Shown: one piece after another, positions 11,823-25,657 of the stretch
Layout of the letters: the number at the start of each line of letters is the position of its first letter
Position numbering within the stretch: the stretch's first letter is position 1
Assembly: GCF_042186555.1 (NCBI RefSeq)
Contig: NC_133325.1
Span: 94,715,110 to 94,779,109, forward strand
Length of the DNA stretch: 64,000 nucleotides
From: Aquarana catesbeiana
Taxonomy: Eukaryota > Chordata > Amphibia > Anura > Ranidae
Direction of reading: 5' to 3'
The notes under the pieces: model-generated
The model's input: the letters and a program-made list of their open reading frames with translations, nothing else
What the model was told of the DNA's origin: nothing
Databases searched by the model: none
Made by a program: the position numbers and the translations under genes

Positions 11823-13238
11823 TTCATTTAACTATTATATGTATTTTCTTAATTCAGAGATTGATATGCAATAAGCATTAGACTCCGCAGGGTCAGTCAA
11901 ATGCTTATTTATACTGGGCACTCTCTGTTTCACCCCTCCCAGCCATGACATCAGTCTGTTTTGGGAGCAGCACCTGTGTGGTCATATGTGGTCAACTGGC
12001 AATTACGGAATGGGAAATTCTCCCCCTGCAGCTCATTGGTTTGGCACTGACAAGTAAATTCCGGGCTCCAAATGAACCCAAGATCATCCCTAGTGGTCAG
12101 CAGTAGTAACATTAACCCCCAGCATTGGTGGTCAGTGGCAGGCTGTAAAAGTAACCCCTTTTCCACCAGCATACACATACTGTACACCTCCAACCAACAA
12201 TTTTACCCTTTATAATTTTACAGTGTCAATCTAAGTGTGTACTTGGACTGATCGGAATAATCACAAGTCTGGTTATTTGCTTCTCTAAATAGATTCAAGT
12301 CAAAGTGCAGCTTTATCTAATATTGAATATTAATAATAATTCATGTTATTGTTATTTTTAGATTAGGATCAAATTGCATTTTAGCAGAAACATAGAAAAT
12401 TCTAAAGGGATGAAAAAAGTATTTTCTGTATGTATTCTTTCCTTCGGTGATTCACATAGGACACATATGGAACCTGCAATGACCTTAGTTATGTGGGTGA
12501 ACCTTGGCTGTCAACAAAAAGTACAAAGGGTGACTAAAGGAAAACGCACATAATGTTTTTAAGATGAATATTTGTACTTTTACATACATTTTAATGCTCC
12601 ATTTTTTTGTTATGGAGACTCTCAAACATCACGCTCTGAAGGGCTGTCATTTCTACTTCTTTCAAATAGCAAAATAGGTGAGCCAAAACTACTTATCTTG
12701 CAGAGTACTGGTCGTTGTAGCTCTAACTGACTTTTCCATTCAAAAAAGGACACACCGGGCTAGCGTTAAATTTGGCTCCTTTCCTATGTTTGACTTTCTG
12801 CCATTTGGTAAATCACTTCAAAATATATTAAGAGACTTCATATTCCCATTTATGAAGAGTGACTTGTTCTATGTCTTACTGAACTGGACTTACTAGATGG
12901 AATATGTAACAGCTAACAATTCTTTAAAAGGCTAACATAAAAAAATATGCTATATAATTAGTATTATTTTTACAGAATATTAGGACCATGGAAATGACAA
13001 AATCAGACAAGTAAGGATAGTCCTGCAAGGTGCTAACTGCTCTTTTTATGCAGCATATGAAAGAAAAAAAATATTTATCAGTATAAGCATATTCATACCA
13101 GTTTGGACCATTCATCTTCCATCCCAAATGTTGAGTTTTAAATATCAGGAAAGTTGCTGGGGACTCCCAAAAACCTATAAAATAACCTTTCTCTACAGAT
13201 AATCGAGGTGTGCATGAACACCTTTAAAGTTGTTCGGT
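11823..13238. other. unassigned AT-rich DNA
   Basis: No recognisable genes or repeats. Confidence 0.4.
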
Positions 13239-13870
13239 TGTAGCACCCATCCTGTATGGGGGAGAGAGAGAGGGCTCGCCTCCAGCAGGGAGAAGGCTAG
13301 CATTTACCTCAGGGTGGATCCGTAGCCATAGTAGAGAGCGTTACATGACAAGGAAGGGCGCCAGTCACTTTAGGATTTTCAAAGTTTTATTACTTATGCT
13401 TATGGGGAGAGAGTATTAGGGTTAAGTATCCAATAGCAACCAGGCTTCCAGACTCCATTGCTTTAAAGCAGTGCCAGGAGTGGACACTCTGTCACCCTCT
13501 AGCAGACATCGCCTGGGCTAAAGAAGGGCCTGGACTCTCTGAGAGCAACAGCCATTACCCCCTCCAGCAGACATCCATCTGGCTCTTCTAAATCCAAGTG
13601 TACCCTCTTCAACCATGCAGGGCCGCTCAGCTAAACCTATGTTAGGCTCATGGGGGACAAGTCTACACAGTGCAAGCTCCGGATATATCTTTCCCAGGCT
13701 GAGGCCTGGGAGAGAGAGAAAGTTCACTAGGACACTCCCTGAGCTTTTATAACCTCACCAGCATGCACCACTGCAGAAACTACTAGTTGGAACCAACAGA
13801 GCTATAAAGACTCAATAGCTAAAGATTTACTAAGCCCCAAAACTATGGCCCTAGGCGTCAGTTACACCTA
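13239..13870 (-). mobile_element. probable LTR, minus strand, outer boundary uncertain
   Basis: Read on the minus strand, a TATAAAAG box (13744-13751) is followed 353 bp later by an AATAAA signal (13386-13391), and the unit ends in GGTGCTACA at 13239. That ending matches the two well-supported solo LTRs at 61622-62674 and 48075-49109. The 5' boundary was not resolved: a TGTAAC-type start near 13865 is possible, but no matching target duplication is visible. It could be a diverged relative of the same LTR family. Confidence 0.45.
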
Positions 13871-14670
13871 GTGGTAACAGTAGTCAAGTGACATACCAAG
13901 TCCATCTGTCTTTATCACTGCAGAGTGGGGGGGATCTATTGTTGGGTGCTCCTGCCTGAGTGACATGGACACTTACCATTGGCTGTCCTGTAGCAAAGCA
14001 CTCTCAGGCTCCAGAAGACTAGTGTAGGCGAGGGGAGTTAACAAGACCGGTTAACGGCAGGCTCAAGCTGCAACGCTTGATCACCACTGTAAATAGAGCA
14101 CAGAAAGCTTGCATTTCATTAAAGAGCTGAGCTGTTTTCTGGTTTAGATCTACTTTCTTTTTTTGACTACAAAGAAGGAGAACTGAAAACACAAGCCCAC
14201 AAATTAAGATTTCTGCTTATGTAAGCTTGAGATGTAATAAATAGTACCGGTAAGTCATTTTTCATATAAAAATTGTAAAAAAAAGTTATAGGGCATTACA
14301 GTATGTTTAATTTTTATCTCAGGTTGTGTAATGGAATTCAGCTTTAAATTATGCCTATCACTACATATATATGCAGAATTATCAGACATCTATCTTACAC
14401 ATTGTTTGGGTCCTAGATTAGGAAGCCATTAAAATAGGTATTTCAACTTACTTCAGAAAAGTGGAATTTTGTTTGGAGTTGTTTCTACAAAATTCAGGTC
14501 TTGACAATTTTCCCCTTGAACAATGAGCTGTCAATGCCCATAGTTAGATAGTCAGAGCTTTTACAGGGGAGTCCGTAGCCCTCTGTAAGCTACAATTTCC
14601 TGACAGCAAAATAGGTGGAGAGCAGGTTGAGTGCAAGGAAGATAATTTTATCCTTTGGTGGTGGTCTGCA
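13871..14670. other. unassigned DNA
   Basis: No gene or repeat recognised before the TTAA that starts the next MITE. Part of it may belong to the LTR-like unit to the left. Confidence 0.4.
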
Positions 14671-15597
14671 TTAACCACTTAAGCCCCGGACCATTTGGCT
14701 GGCCAAAGACCAGAGCACTTTTTGCGATTCGGCAGTGCGTCGTTTAACTGAAAATTGTGTGGTTGTGCGACATGGCTCCCAAACAAAATTGACGTCCTTT
14801 TTTCTCCCAGAAATAGAGCTTTCTTTTGGTGGTATTTGATCACCTCTGTGGTTTTTATTTTTTGTGCTATAAACAAAAAAATAGCGACAATTTTGAAAAA
14901 AACTCAATATTTTTTACTTTTTGCTATAATAAATGTCCCCCAAAAATTTATAAAAAAACATTTTTTTTCCTCAGTTTAGGCCGATATGTATTCTTCTACA
15001 TATTTTTGGTAAAGAAAATCGCAATAAGCGTTTATTGATTGGTTTGCGCAAAAGTTATAGCGTCTACAAAATAGGGGATAGTTTTATGGCATTTTCATTA
15101 ATATTTTTTTTTTTTACTAGTAATGCATCTGCAATTTTTATTGTGACTGCGACATTATAGCGGACAGATCGGACACTTTTGGCGCTATTTTGGGACCATT
15201 CACATTTATACAGCGATCAGTGAGATTAAAAATGCATTGATTACTGTGTAAATGTGACTGGCAGTGAAGGGGTTAACACTAGGTGGCACTGTAGGGATTA
15301 AGTGTGTCCTAGGGAGTGATTCTAACTGTAGGGGGAATGGGCTACGTGTGAGATGACACTGATCACGGCTCCCGATTACAGGGAGCTGTGATCAGTGTCC
15401 TGTCACTAGGCAGAATGGGGAAATGCTTGTTTACATCAGCATTTCCCCGTTCTTCCTCTCCGTGAGATGATCACGTGTATCCCAGAGCTCGTGGCGGGCG
15501 CGCGATGGCATGGCGGCAAATTTAAAGGGATGTACTTGTACGTCCAATTGCCTGTCCGTGCCATTGGTTCTACATGCGGCAGTCGGCAAGCGGTTAA
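14671..15597. mobile_element. TTAA-flanked MITE (piggyBac or Kolobok type), 927 bp including TTAA
   Basis: TTAA at 14671-14674 is followed by CCACTTAAGCCCCGGACC. The right end is GGCAAGCGG and TTAA at 15594-15597. The short terminal repeats share only CCRCTT, as expected of an old TTAA-specific family. Internally the AAATAGAGCTTTCTTTTGGT block and AGCGTTTATTGATTGGTTTG are shared with the copies at 6527, 29245 and 30376. Two clean hairpins sit near the right end: GGCTCCC/GGGAGC at 15366-15389 and GGGGAAATGCT/AGCATTTCCCC at 15418-15448. This copy lacks the minisatellite. Confidence 0.85.
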
Positions 15598-15659
15598 GGT
15601 GACCCTGTTGCTTAAAAATCTTTCAGGAATCCTGGGGCTTCGTTGAGACAAATCCAAAC

Positions 15660-17115
15660 TTTTTTCCTACATATTTTTAGTGAAGGTTCATATTATTGGG
15701 ATGGAGTATATTATTATGGTGCTGTAATGGTGGATGTTGTAAATATGCTGAAGCTAAGGAAATATTAATGTGATGCTGATGCTGAAAAATATTATTGTGG
15801 CGTAGATGTGCAAATTACCAATAATATTGTGTCCATAGTTAGGATAGTAGTCTGGTATTTGGGGCACCAATATATTTTTCATAGGGAATAATATTATAGG
15901 ACAGATTTGGGATATAAGGGGGAATTTAGGGAATTATAGGTCATTCTAAGGATTTTGATTATGTACTGAGAAATAAAATATTTTTGTGGATTTCCTGTGA
16001 TGATGGACAGTATTGTGGTCCTGTTGGTGGGACATAGTATTATAACGCTGAGAAATGTTGTTATAGTGCTGGTAGTGAGAGGTATTACTATGGTGCTGAT
16101 AGAGGGTTGATATTATTGTTGTAATGGGGAATATTATTATAGTGCTGGGATGGTGGATGTCATTATTATGCTCTACTAGTGGACATTATTAATATGATGC
16201 TGACGCTAAATGTTTTTATTATGTTGCTGATGATGGAAATGAACATTATTTACATACTTGTGGTTACAAGCCTCAAATAGTGTTGAGGCATGTTATGGTG
16301 TTGAGGGCACATGTATTGTTTTGTTTTGGGTGAAAATATTATGGTGCTAGAAAATATTTATGTAGAATTAGCTTATTGTGACAGAAGATAATATTTTAAG
16401 CATTTTTCTTATGACACTGGAAGTGAGGAACAAGTTTATTATTCTTAGGGTAGTAGATATTATTATTATTATAATACTTGGAGTATTCTATTATGATTCT
16501 GGTAAGTGTTGTAGTAGTTGTGGTAAAAAAAATTATGATAACAGTAGATATTGTATTGCCAGAGAATTTATTATGGTTCTAGTGGTGTGGGATATTGTTG
16601 TACAACTGTTGGTAGTATTTATAGAGCCTAACATGACCACCTTCCTAGAGCTTAGCGGGACTGAACAGCAAGGTAGGAAGTGTCCTAGGAATGGACCCAA
16701 CTCTACAGCAGCTGAGTCCGGATCACAGAGATACAGTTATTCGTGGCTTCACAGGCTCATTATAAAATAATAATGTTATTTCTATCTGAAGGGGAAAATT
16801 AAAACTGGTATTGCTGATGGAGGGAAATGTTTTATAATTTATTGCTGCCTCAGCAGGTTGTAATAATATATATTACTGTATGGGGGGCTATAATATATGC
16901 TTCTGGCTTGTGTGGGTGTTTCACAATTGCTGACAGTAAGTGGAAAAGAAATTGTGTATTGCTGCCTGGAGGTGTCATGATATTTAATGGTTTCTGGGGA
17001 GAGGGGGGAAATGTTGCATCTCTTATTGCTGCCTGGAGGGTGGGGATGTTATATCATTTATGAATTTATTGCTGCCTGGGGGGAATATTAAAAATATATT
17101 GCTGCAAGTGCATCT
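15660..17115. repeat. degenerate TATTAT/GTGCTG tandem array
   Basis: About 1.4 kb is built from diverged copies of a unit containing ATATTATTATGGTGCTG or ATTATAGTGCTGG, with GATGGTGGA and GGGAAT variants. Towards 16850-17110 a TTATTGCTGCCTGG motif takes over. The long frame at 16378-16770 runs through the array and does not resemble a protein family. Confidence 0.6.
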
Positions 17116-18106
17116 GATGAAAAACTGGGCAAGACTTTGATATCCCTTCCTTGAGTGCTAAAGGGTGTTTCCTTGCACTGTGAAGAGCATGCTCAACTTT
17201 CTGTTTTCCTTCTTCTTGCCCCTCTCTATTCACTCTCATAAATGTTCAATTGCCTTCATGTGTGTCCCCAGCTGTCCCCCTTTGATGTCATCTTCAGTGT
17301 TTGTACTATCCTTCACTGTGTCCCCTTCTCCCCTTGATCTCATTTTATCCTTCTGTCTCCCCCTCCACCATTAACACTAGATACCCAACCTGCAGAAACT
17401 GTACATGACACATTTATTTTTTTTTAAATGTATTTTTTTGAAACTTTTGAGAAATAGCGTATGAATAAAGGTATCCACACATGTCTCAATCGCATTCAAC
17501 TAATTTTGGTCGAATTGGAAATAAAACAATCAGGTGGATTTTAATTGTTTGGATTGTTTTGGGCAAGGTTGTGTTCCATATTGAACTATCTATTTCCATT
17601 TAAAGTGGCAGTAAAGCACTTAAAAAAAAAACTTGTCTTCCCCGCAGGTTAATGTCATAATGTGATAGTATGCACTGCATACATTTGAACCGTTTCCACT
17701 GTTTGAATGGGCACGCTGCAATGACATCACCACTTGGCATGCCATACATAGCGCAGTGCGCCGGCTGCTTCGCATGTAAATATCCCCAAAATGGTGCACG
17801 TTTAGGAGATATTTACTGTACCCACAGGTAAGCCTAAATTAGATGGAATATATTAAATAATTTGATTGAAATAGAAAGAAACCAGCAAACGCATGTATCA
17901 AACCAATAGACATCACCCCCAAAAGACAGAAAACTATAAAAATCAAAATGAAAATATTGAAAATATTGATGCAAAATTGATGTGTGACAAGCTGAAAGCA
18001 GATTTTGATGGTGAAATCCAGGTTAACTGGACCTGTAACCATTACAGGAGGATACGTTGAAAGGTAAATGTGCAATAATATGCAAGTATACTTTGCACAA
18101 TTCCAC
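17116..18106. other. unassigned DNA with a fragment of a dispersed repeat
   Basis: Between about 17600 and 17830, GTTTAGGAGATATTTACTGT and ACAGGTAAGCCTAAATT resemble a dispersed repeat seen more fully at 29950-30375 and in part at 31835 and 33575. The rest has no recognised feature. Confidence 0.4.
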
Positions 18107-18109
18107 ATT

Positions 18110-18883
18110 GGTGTCCGTTTATGAAGCAGTGAAATCTATTCACTGCTTCGTTCTCCGGCATTCACAGTGAAGAATCTTCTCCTCTGTGTGCCAGTTTATG
18201 AAGCGGTGTAGATCGCTTCACCTTTGGAGGAGTGAAGTGATCTACAAATGCTTCAAACAGTGGAGAACGTCCCCTGATACTGGAATCTCGTGAGACTTTA
18301 CGAGATTACAGCACCAGATGTCAGTTTATCAAGCAGTGATAAATTATCACTGCTCAACGGCGTGGATTAATGTTAATAAAATAATGTGTCCCCCTACATT
18401 ATACACATATGTATACACACACACACACTATATATACATGTATATACACACACATGATATATATATACATATACACATTATATGTATATATGTATAAATA
18501 TGTATACACATAAATATGACAGGGGGACATGCTTACAGTGTTGGGGGGTCTGAACGAGGCATAAGGAAGTTAAAAATCTTCCTCCTTCCCCCTCAGATCC
18601 CCCCAGATTTCCTCTTCACTCCCCGATTCACCACCTCTGAGCTGGTGAACCTGGGAGTGTGAATTCTGACTCAGATCGCCAGTGAAGGGGTGAGATCACC
18701 GCTTCATAAACTGGCCCTTACTGTGTCATTCAATGAGGATTCTCCGTGTGTAGAGATAATCGGCGGGAGAACAAGTTCAAACATGTTCTCCCCCGATTAT
18801 CACTGTTTCATAAACTGTTTATGGACTGTGATCAGCGGTGATCCTCGGGATCACCGCTGATCACTGCTTCATAAACGGACACC
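18110..18883. mobile_element. MITE with GGTGTCCGTTTATGAAGCAG ends
   Basis: The ends GGTGTCCGTTTATGAAGCAG are inverted repeats of each other and are flanked by ATT on both sides (18107-18109 and 18884-18886), a possible 3-bp target duplication. The motif TTTATGAAGC or its reverse complement recurs through the element. A CA/TA microsatellite lies in the centre (18405-18515). A perfect 17-bp palindrome with a 3-base loop occupies 18828-18864. No coding capacity; superfamily not assigned. Confidence 0.8.
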
Positions 18884-18886
18884 ATT

Positions 18887-19742
18887 GTGTGAAAAAACTC
18901 ACCTGTACACAATAGAATTTAGTTCTTTTTTGAGGTTACCTTCTGCAAATGAACTCCAAACAGGTCAGAATAACTTAACTATAAGGTCTATTTATTAATG
19001 TTTTTCCCCCAAGGTACTTTACAGCAGCAGACCCTGGGCAGGCTGGCAGGTTCCAAAGAGTAGGGACTTCGCAGGCTGGCAGGTCACAGACAGTAGACAC
19101 TTGGCAGGCTGGCAGGTCACAGGTAAGACACAGGGAAGGTTTAGGCAAGCCTGGTCAGCAATTAGCGGGTAGGTCAGGAACAGAGAAGCAGGCAAGGGAG
19201 TAATCGGGTTCAGGCTGGAGTTGGCAATGGTAAGAAGACAGGCAGAAGGATCAGGCAGAGACGCGGTCAAAGGGCAAGCCAGGGGTCGGTTCAGGCACAG
19301 TTCAAGCGTAGTCTGACAGATCAGACACAAGAACAGAAAACAGGTTAGCAGAATGCTGTGGACCATTAGGCAAAGTCCTAGTGCAGCAGTGATGTTTAAA
19401 GGCACCAATCTAGTGGCCGCCATGCGTGCCAGCGTACACACGCTGCTAATAGATATTCTTTGCCATGCCTGGGCACATTTCTTCTGACACTTAGACTGCC
19501 CAGGCTAGAGAATGGTTAAGCTTTGGGTTGCTGGTTTCCTGGACATTTTTGGGTCCTTCCCTCCCAGTCTATAAATGAACAGGGGAAGGCCGGGCTAAAG
19601 TGTTTTGAGTGGGACCGCATAGGAAGCAGGAGATCGCCGTGAAGGATGTAGCCAGAATCAATCTTCGTCTGCCACCCCAAAAGGATTCACCAGCAATGGA
19701 CTTTACTAAGTATGGACTCACACTTGTAGAGGTATGCCAGGC
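18887..19742. other. unassigned DNA with a 33-bp minisatellite
   Basis: Three units of exactly 33-bp spacing start at 19038, 19071 and 19104 with GCAGGCTGGCAGG. The following GCAGGC-rich sequence to 19440 resembles the block at 33711-34240 in style but is not an obvious copy. A TATAAAT at 19569 near GGGTCCTTCCCTCCC could be an old LTR promoter, unproven. Confidence 0.4.
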
Positions 19743-19820
19743 TGCCATGTGATTGGCTGATTAGCAATTTGTGTTATTAAGCAATTGAACAGGTGTACCT
19801 AATAAAGTGGGCAGTGAGTA
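19743..19820. mobile_element. terminal fragment of a Tc1/mariner-like transposon
   Basis: TGATTGGCTGATTAGCAATT followed by AACAGGTGTACCTAATAAAG and GTGGGCAGTGAGTA is the end of a Tc1-like element widespread in fish and frogs. Only the tip is present; transposase sequence is absent. Confidence 0.65.
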
Positions 19821-20584
19821 TTTTAATCCCCTGCAAGCCTGTCACTATCAAACTATGTTGCTATTATACCCATGTTTCGTGGTGTCCTACATCTGTGTGT
19901 GTGCTCCATAAGCAGAATTTTGTTGTTTGCAAAGGGTTCCATGGCAAAGCTGTAAAGTGAAGGCAAGAACAAGCAGCTGAGGTGCCTGCTGTATAGTGGA
20001 AGTGCTAATTTGGATTTTGTGTACATAATACAATCTCACTTTCATCTCTTATACAGTTGCTATAGCTTTCATGTGTATATGAAATACAATATCACATATT
20101 ACATTTCCTTAGATAAAATTGGTTTTACTGTCTATTATAATAGTTCATAATTCATGTATTAATTAAACTTAGTCCAGAAAATCCTTAAAAAATAATCTCC
20201 CGACCATAACTCTCTGGACTGACCTTTAATGGAAGTCAAGAGTTCAGAGTACTGCTGGCCTTTCTGTCAGCGCCGGTGTTAAAAGACTAAAATAAATTAT
20301 CCTCATTCCTCAGAGAGTATTAATGAGCATCAGTTTCACTCTTTGCTTCTCCAGTGCAGGAAACAGGTGGGAGTGCAGATCCATGTGGAATTTTTCATTC
20401 ATTTTTGAGTCATAATTATGGGGTGGGGTGAGAATTCTGTGACATCACCCTTCCTATGGCAGTAATGTAATATAGACAGCTGGCTGTTTAGGAAATTTGA
20501 GGTAGCCACTGCAGTGCTTAATATGACAAAAACAAACCCAAAAAAACGAAATAATGGTCAGTTCTGTCCCAAGTGTATGTATAC
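19821..20584. other. unassigned AT-rich DNA
   Basis: No recognisable feature. Confidence 0.4.
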
Positions 20585-20592
20585 CTAGAAAA

Positions 20593-21129
20593 GTGTTTCT
20601 CAACCTTTTTTTAGTCAATGCATGATTTAAAAATTATGGACAGTCTTGAGGCACTCTTATAAAATTATGGACCATCTTGAGGCACCCCATTCTAAAATGT
20701 AAAAACTGTTCTAATAGTTTTACATAACACAGCAACATCCACCCAAGTAGGACACCGAACGTTAGAGATGATTTATTCCTCCAAAGCAAATACACTTTTG
20801 CAAACTGGTACTGACTAGTATTCCTATGTTTCTCTTGTCCCTCAGCTAATGTGACCCCCAACGCTGATGGAGAGAGGCTGGAGAGGGTCCAACAAGGATG
20901 CTATGCAGGTGCCTGACATCCTTCTTATCAACTGGTGATACCATTGGTAGTTAGGATGCCGACAGCTAGAAGGTTGTAATGGCGCACAATAAAAACCCAT
21001 GGCTTTGTGTAACTAAAAGGCAGGCTTCATCCACATGCTGGCTTGTATACAATTTTTGGACAATTTTTAGACATTTTGCCAAGGCACCCCTGAAGAAACC
21101 TCAAGACACCCTGGTTATAAAAGGCTGGA
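20593..21129. mobile_element. possible hAT-type non-autonomous element
   Basis: GTGTTTCTCAACC at the left end is the usual start of several hAT MITEs. The right end ACCCTGGTTATAAAAGGC is a degraded inverted partner. The flanks CTAGAAAA (20585-20592) and CTAGAAGA (21130-21137) agree at seven of eight bases, in keeping with a hAT duplication. Near the left end a ~31-bp unit starting AAAATTATGGAC is repeated in tandem. The terminal repeats are too diverged for certainty. Confidence 0.5.
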
Positions 21130-21137
21130 CTAGAAGA

Positions 21138-21930
<793 letters not shown>

Positions 21931-22969
21931 TTTGACGCATTTATTTGTCCATTGTAAGGGTATTTAAAGTCACAACACAGATTTTTTTGCATTCATGACA
22001 CATGCATCCTTAATGGAGCCTGGTCAAGAGCATTAAGATGCATCAGGGGATGAAAAAAAAGTTGAAAACAGTATTTTATTAACAAAAATGGCAATTGTTC
22101 AGAATGTCAAATACTTTAGGAAACTGACGCTACTAGGGTTTACACTTACTTTAAATAAACTGCTGACAACATTTATTGACTTATGTGCATTGACTCGATG
22201 TACTCTGTAAACTTACTGTAAAAATATGAGAAAAAAATACCCATAGACATAGAATGATGATCTCATATTGTGTCCCCTGCAGCTAGACATAGCAGATAAA
22301 ACTGTTGGAGGAAATAGTGGTTTGACAGGTAAGATAAATGTGTCCATTTACTTTTGGTTCCCTCTCATATTTATGTAATAGCAGGTGTCTTCGAACTCCA
22401 TTCCTGCTTCTCTCTATAGTAAAAACAGGACATTTTTGGCCCTTATTGCCTAGGTAGTTGCAACATTCTGATGCTGGTATAATAATATAATAATCAGTTC
22501 TGACAAACCCTCTAATAAAGTTTGCCACATTCCATGACCTACTCCTAACCTTCATTCCAGTGACTTCTTAACAAGGGGACATCTAATGACATCTATGAAA
22601 TTCCCTTCTAAACAAGCCAAAATTTAGTAAAATTATCTTACAAATTGCAGCACCTAAATTTAACACCTAACATCCATCCACCAACAACGTAACAGTAGAA
22701 ATTATCTATTGCCATGGGTCCAGCAGTCAAGACTCATCACAAAATATTTGAGGGCCTTCATTCTACCAGATTCCTCCTTTTAGTTTTCTGGATGAGCAGG
22801 GCAGGGCAAAGCATAGTCTCTGTCTAACAAATGCTCAGCTTCCCTTCTCATATACATAGAGTTATTTGCTGGAATGTTGAAAACTGATATGTCTAGGTAT
22901 AAAGGAGCATGTGACTACCCTTTCTCTCATGTGATAGCACTAGTGCCTGGTTATTGGCCAAGCAGTAGG
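21931..22969. other. unassigned DNA
   Basis: No recognisable feature on either strand. Confidence 0.4.
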
Positions 22970-24135
22970 CATGTGCAATTTGTTTTGGTCCGTCGTATGT
23001 AAATTCAGATAAATGTTTGGTTATTCGGATGTATCCAAATCTCCGAATGAAGTAGTAACGAATTTCAATGAAATTAGTTGAAATTCGTTTTGTTTATTTG
23101 TTTTCTAACGAATTCAAAATTTTCTGAACAAATCAAATTCTGTGTGAAGAATAGCTGGTTGTTAAGGAACGGGCCAGGAAGCCAGCCGCAGTGTCCTTAC
23201 CAACCAATGACTCATCAGCTGTCAGCAGGCTTGCCCGCTGAGAGCTGAAATGTAAACAAAAGAATGCCGGCAATAGAAAAGTCTGGAAAAAAACAGCGCG
23301 GGGACCCCCCCCAATCCATACTAGACTCTTCGGGTCTAGTATGGATTCCAAAATAAATTAAAAAACCATGACATCAGGTGACTCCGCCCCTTACCCATTT
23401 AAGAAATGTCAGGCGGAGGAGCAGGCAGTCGGCAGAGAGCCTTCAACGAAGCTGGAGGTGTCTTTTTTTCTGGTCTGGCAGTGTGGTGGGAGTGATGATG
23501 GAGCTACATCGGGGGACATTGTTTTTTACTTTTTAATAAAGGAATTATCAAACTCGTGTAGTTCCTTTATTCACTTTTTACATTTTTTTGGTGAATGGGT
23601 AGGGGTACTATGCACCCTCATTCACAAAGGAGGGGGCAGGATCTGGGGGTCCCCTTCTTACAGGGGCTTCCAGATTCTGATAAGCCCCCATCTGCAGACC
23701 CCCACAACCACAGCCCAGGGTTGTGGGGAAGAGGCCCTTGTCCCCATCAACATGGGGACACAGTGCTTTGGGGTGGGGGGCAGAGTACCCCTGCCCCCCC
23801 ACCCCAAAGCACCCCCCATGTTGAGGGCATGTGGGCTGGTATGGTTCAGGAGGGGGGCACTTGCTTGCCCCCCCTTTTCCTGGCCTGCCAGGCTGCATGC
23901 TCAGATAAGGGTCTGGTATAGTTTTTGGGGGGGACCCCATGCTGTTTTAAAAAAAAAAAAATTTGATGTGGGGTTCCCCTTAGAATCCTTACCAGACTTG
24001 CCGGCATGCTTTAGTTTAGCTTCAGCTCTCAGTGGGGAATCCCGCTGACAGCTGATGAGTCATCGGTTGTTAAGGATGCAGCTGCCGGCTTCCCAGCCCG
24101 CTCTTTAACAACCAGCTATTCTTCACATGGAATTT
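22970..24135. mobile_element. hAT-like foldback repeat with GC-rich core
   Basis: Starts at TAGGCATGTGCAATTTGTTT, which resembles hAT-type ends, and continues with an ATTCG-rich subterminal zone. AGAATAGCTGGTTGTTAAGG at 23150 is repeated inverted near 24095-24122, giving a foldback structure; the far right terminus is missing. The core holds the CCCCATGTTGAGGGCATGTG and CAGGCTGCATGCTC blocks shared with 28130-28990 and 39338-41644. The 226-residue plus-strand frame at 23368-24048 crosses these non-coding blocks and is not a gene. Confidence 0.6.
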
Positions 24136-24724
24136 GAATCTGTCAAAGCATACAACCACATTATGATATTGCCTTGCAGGAGGAAACGTTTTTCTTTTTC
24201 TTTTAAAAGAGTTTACTAGCGCTTTAGGAACGCTTTTGTTTTTGTTTTGTTTTTTATAATGACTGGAACTTTGCATTTCTGATTTGGAACAATCATGGAA
24301 TTTCTCTAACTATACACAATTGCTTTCAATGACATCTAAGAAAATATCGAAGTTCTATATTTACATATTTTGCCCTGTCTGCTCCAGTATATCAAATTTC
24401 TTCTGCTAAGGTAACTATTATTAATTAGTGTCCACAGAGTCTCCAACTTTTAAGAGACATTTGACTAGAAGTTCAGGCAAAGCTGACATTTTGTAAGTTA
24501 TATTAGTATAATTTAAAATGTTTTGAATTTCACCTCATTAAAATCTGAGGCTTAAGTTTAATTTGTCACAGTGATAACATTTCTGGAACAGGCCAGATAT
24601 TACAGCAGCTCATGTAGTTATTCAGTAATGACTGGATAATTAGACTTCAGGTAGTGGATGACAAGCGGTTCAGTATTATGTAAATGCTGCATAATGAGGA
24701 TGGTATAGTATGCCATAGTATATA
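24136..24724. other. unassigned AT-rich DNA
   Basis: No recognisable feature until the TA that flanks the Tc1 derivative. Confidence 0.4.
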
Positions 24725-24726
24725 TA

Positions 24727-25657
24727 CACACTATATTACCAAAAGTATTTGGGCGCCTGCTTTTACATGCACATGAACTTTAATGGCATCCCAGTCTTAG
24801 TCTGTAGGGTTCAATATTGAGTTGGCCCACCCTTTGCAGCTATAACAGCTTCATCTCTTCTGGGAAGGCTGTCCACAAGGTTTAGGAGTGTGTCTATGGG
24901 AATGTTTGACCATTCTTCCAGAAGCACATTTGTGAGGTCAGGCCTTGATGTTGGGGAGAAGGCCTGGCTCACAGTCTCTGCCCTAATTCATCCCAAAGTT
25001 GTTCTATCGGGTTGAGGTCAGGACTCTGTGCAGGCCAGTTAAGCTCCTCCACCCCAAACTCGCTCATCCATGTCTTTATTGACCTTGCTTTGTGCACTGG
25101 TCCAAATCATTTGGTGGAGGGGGGATTATGGTGTGGGGTTGTTTTTCAGGGGTTGGTCTTGGCCCTTAGTTCCAGTGAAGGGAAATCTTAAGGCATCAGC
25201 ATACCAAGACATTTTGGGCAATTTCATGCTCCCAACTTTGTGGGAACAGTTTGCGGTTGTCCCTTCCTGTTCCAACATGACTGAGCACCAGTGCACATAG
25301 CAAAGTCCATAAAAGACATGGATGAGCGAGTTTGGGGTGGAGGAGCTTGACTGGCCTCCACAGAGTTCTAACCTCAACCCGATCAAACACCTTTGGGAGG
25401 AATTAGAACGCAGACTGCAAGCCAGGCCTTCTGTCCAACATCAGTGCTTAACCACACAAATGCGCTTCTGGAAGAATGGTCAAACATTGCCATAGACACA
25501 CTCCTAAACCTTGTGGACAGCCTTCATGGAAAAGTTGAAGCTGTTAAAGCTGCAAAGGGTGGGCCAACTCAATATTGAACCCTATGGACTTAGACTGGGA
25601 TGCCATTAAAGTTCATGTGCGTGTAAAGGCAGGTGTCCCAATACTTTTGGTGATATA

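Noticed and set aside
23368..24048. 226-residue plus-strand frame
   Set aside because: Crosses non-coding blocks shared with other repeats, with competing open frames on both strands; not a protein family.
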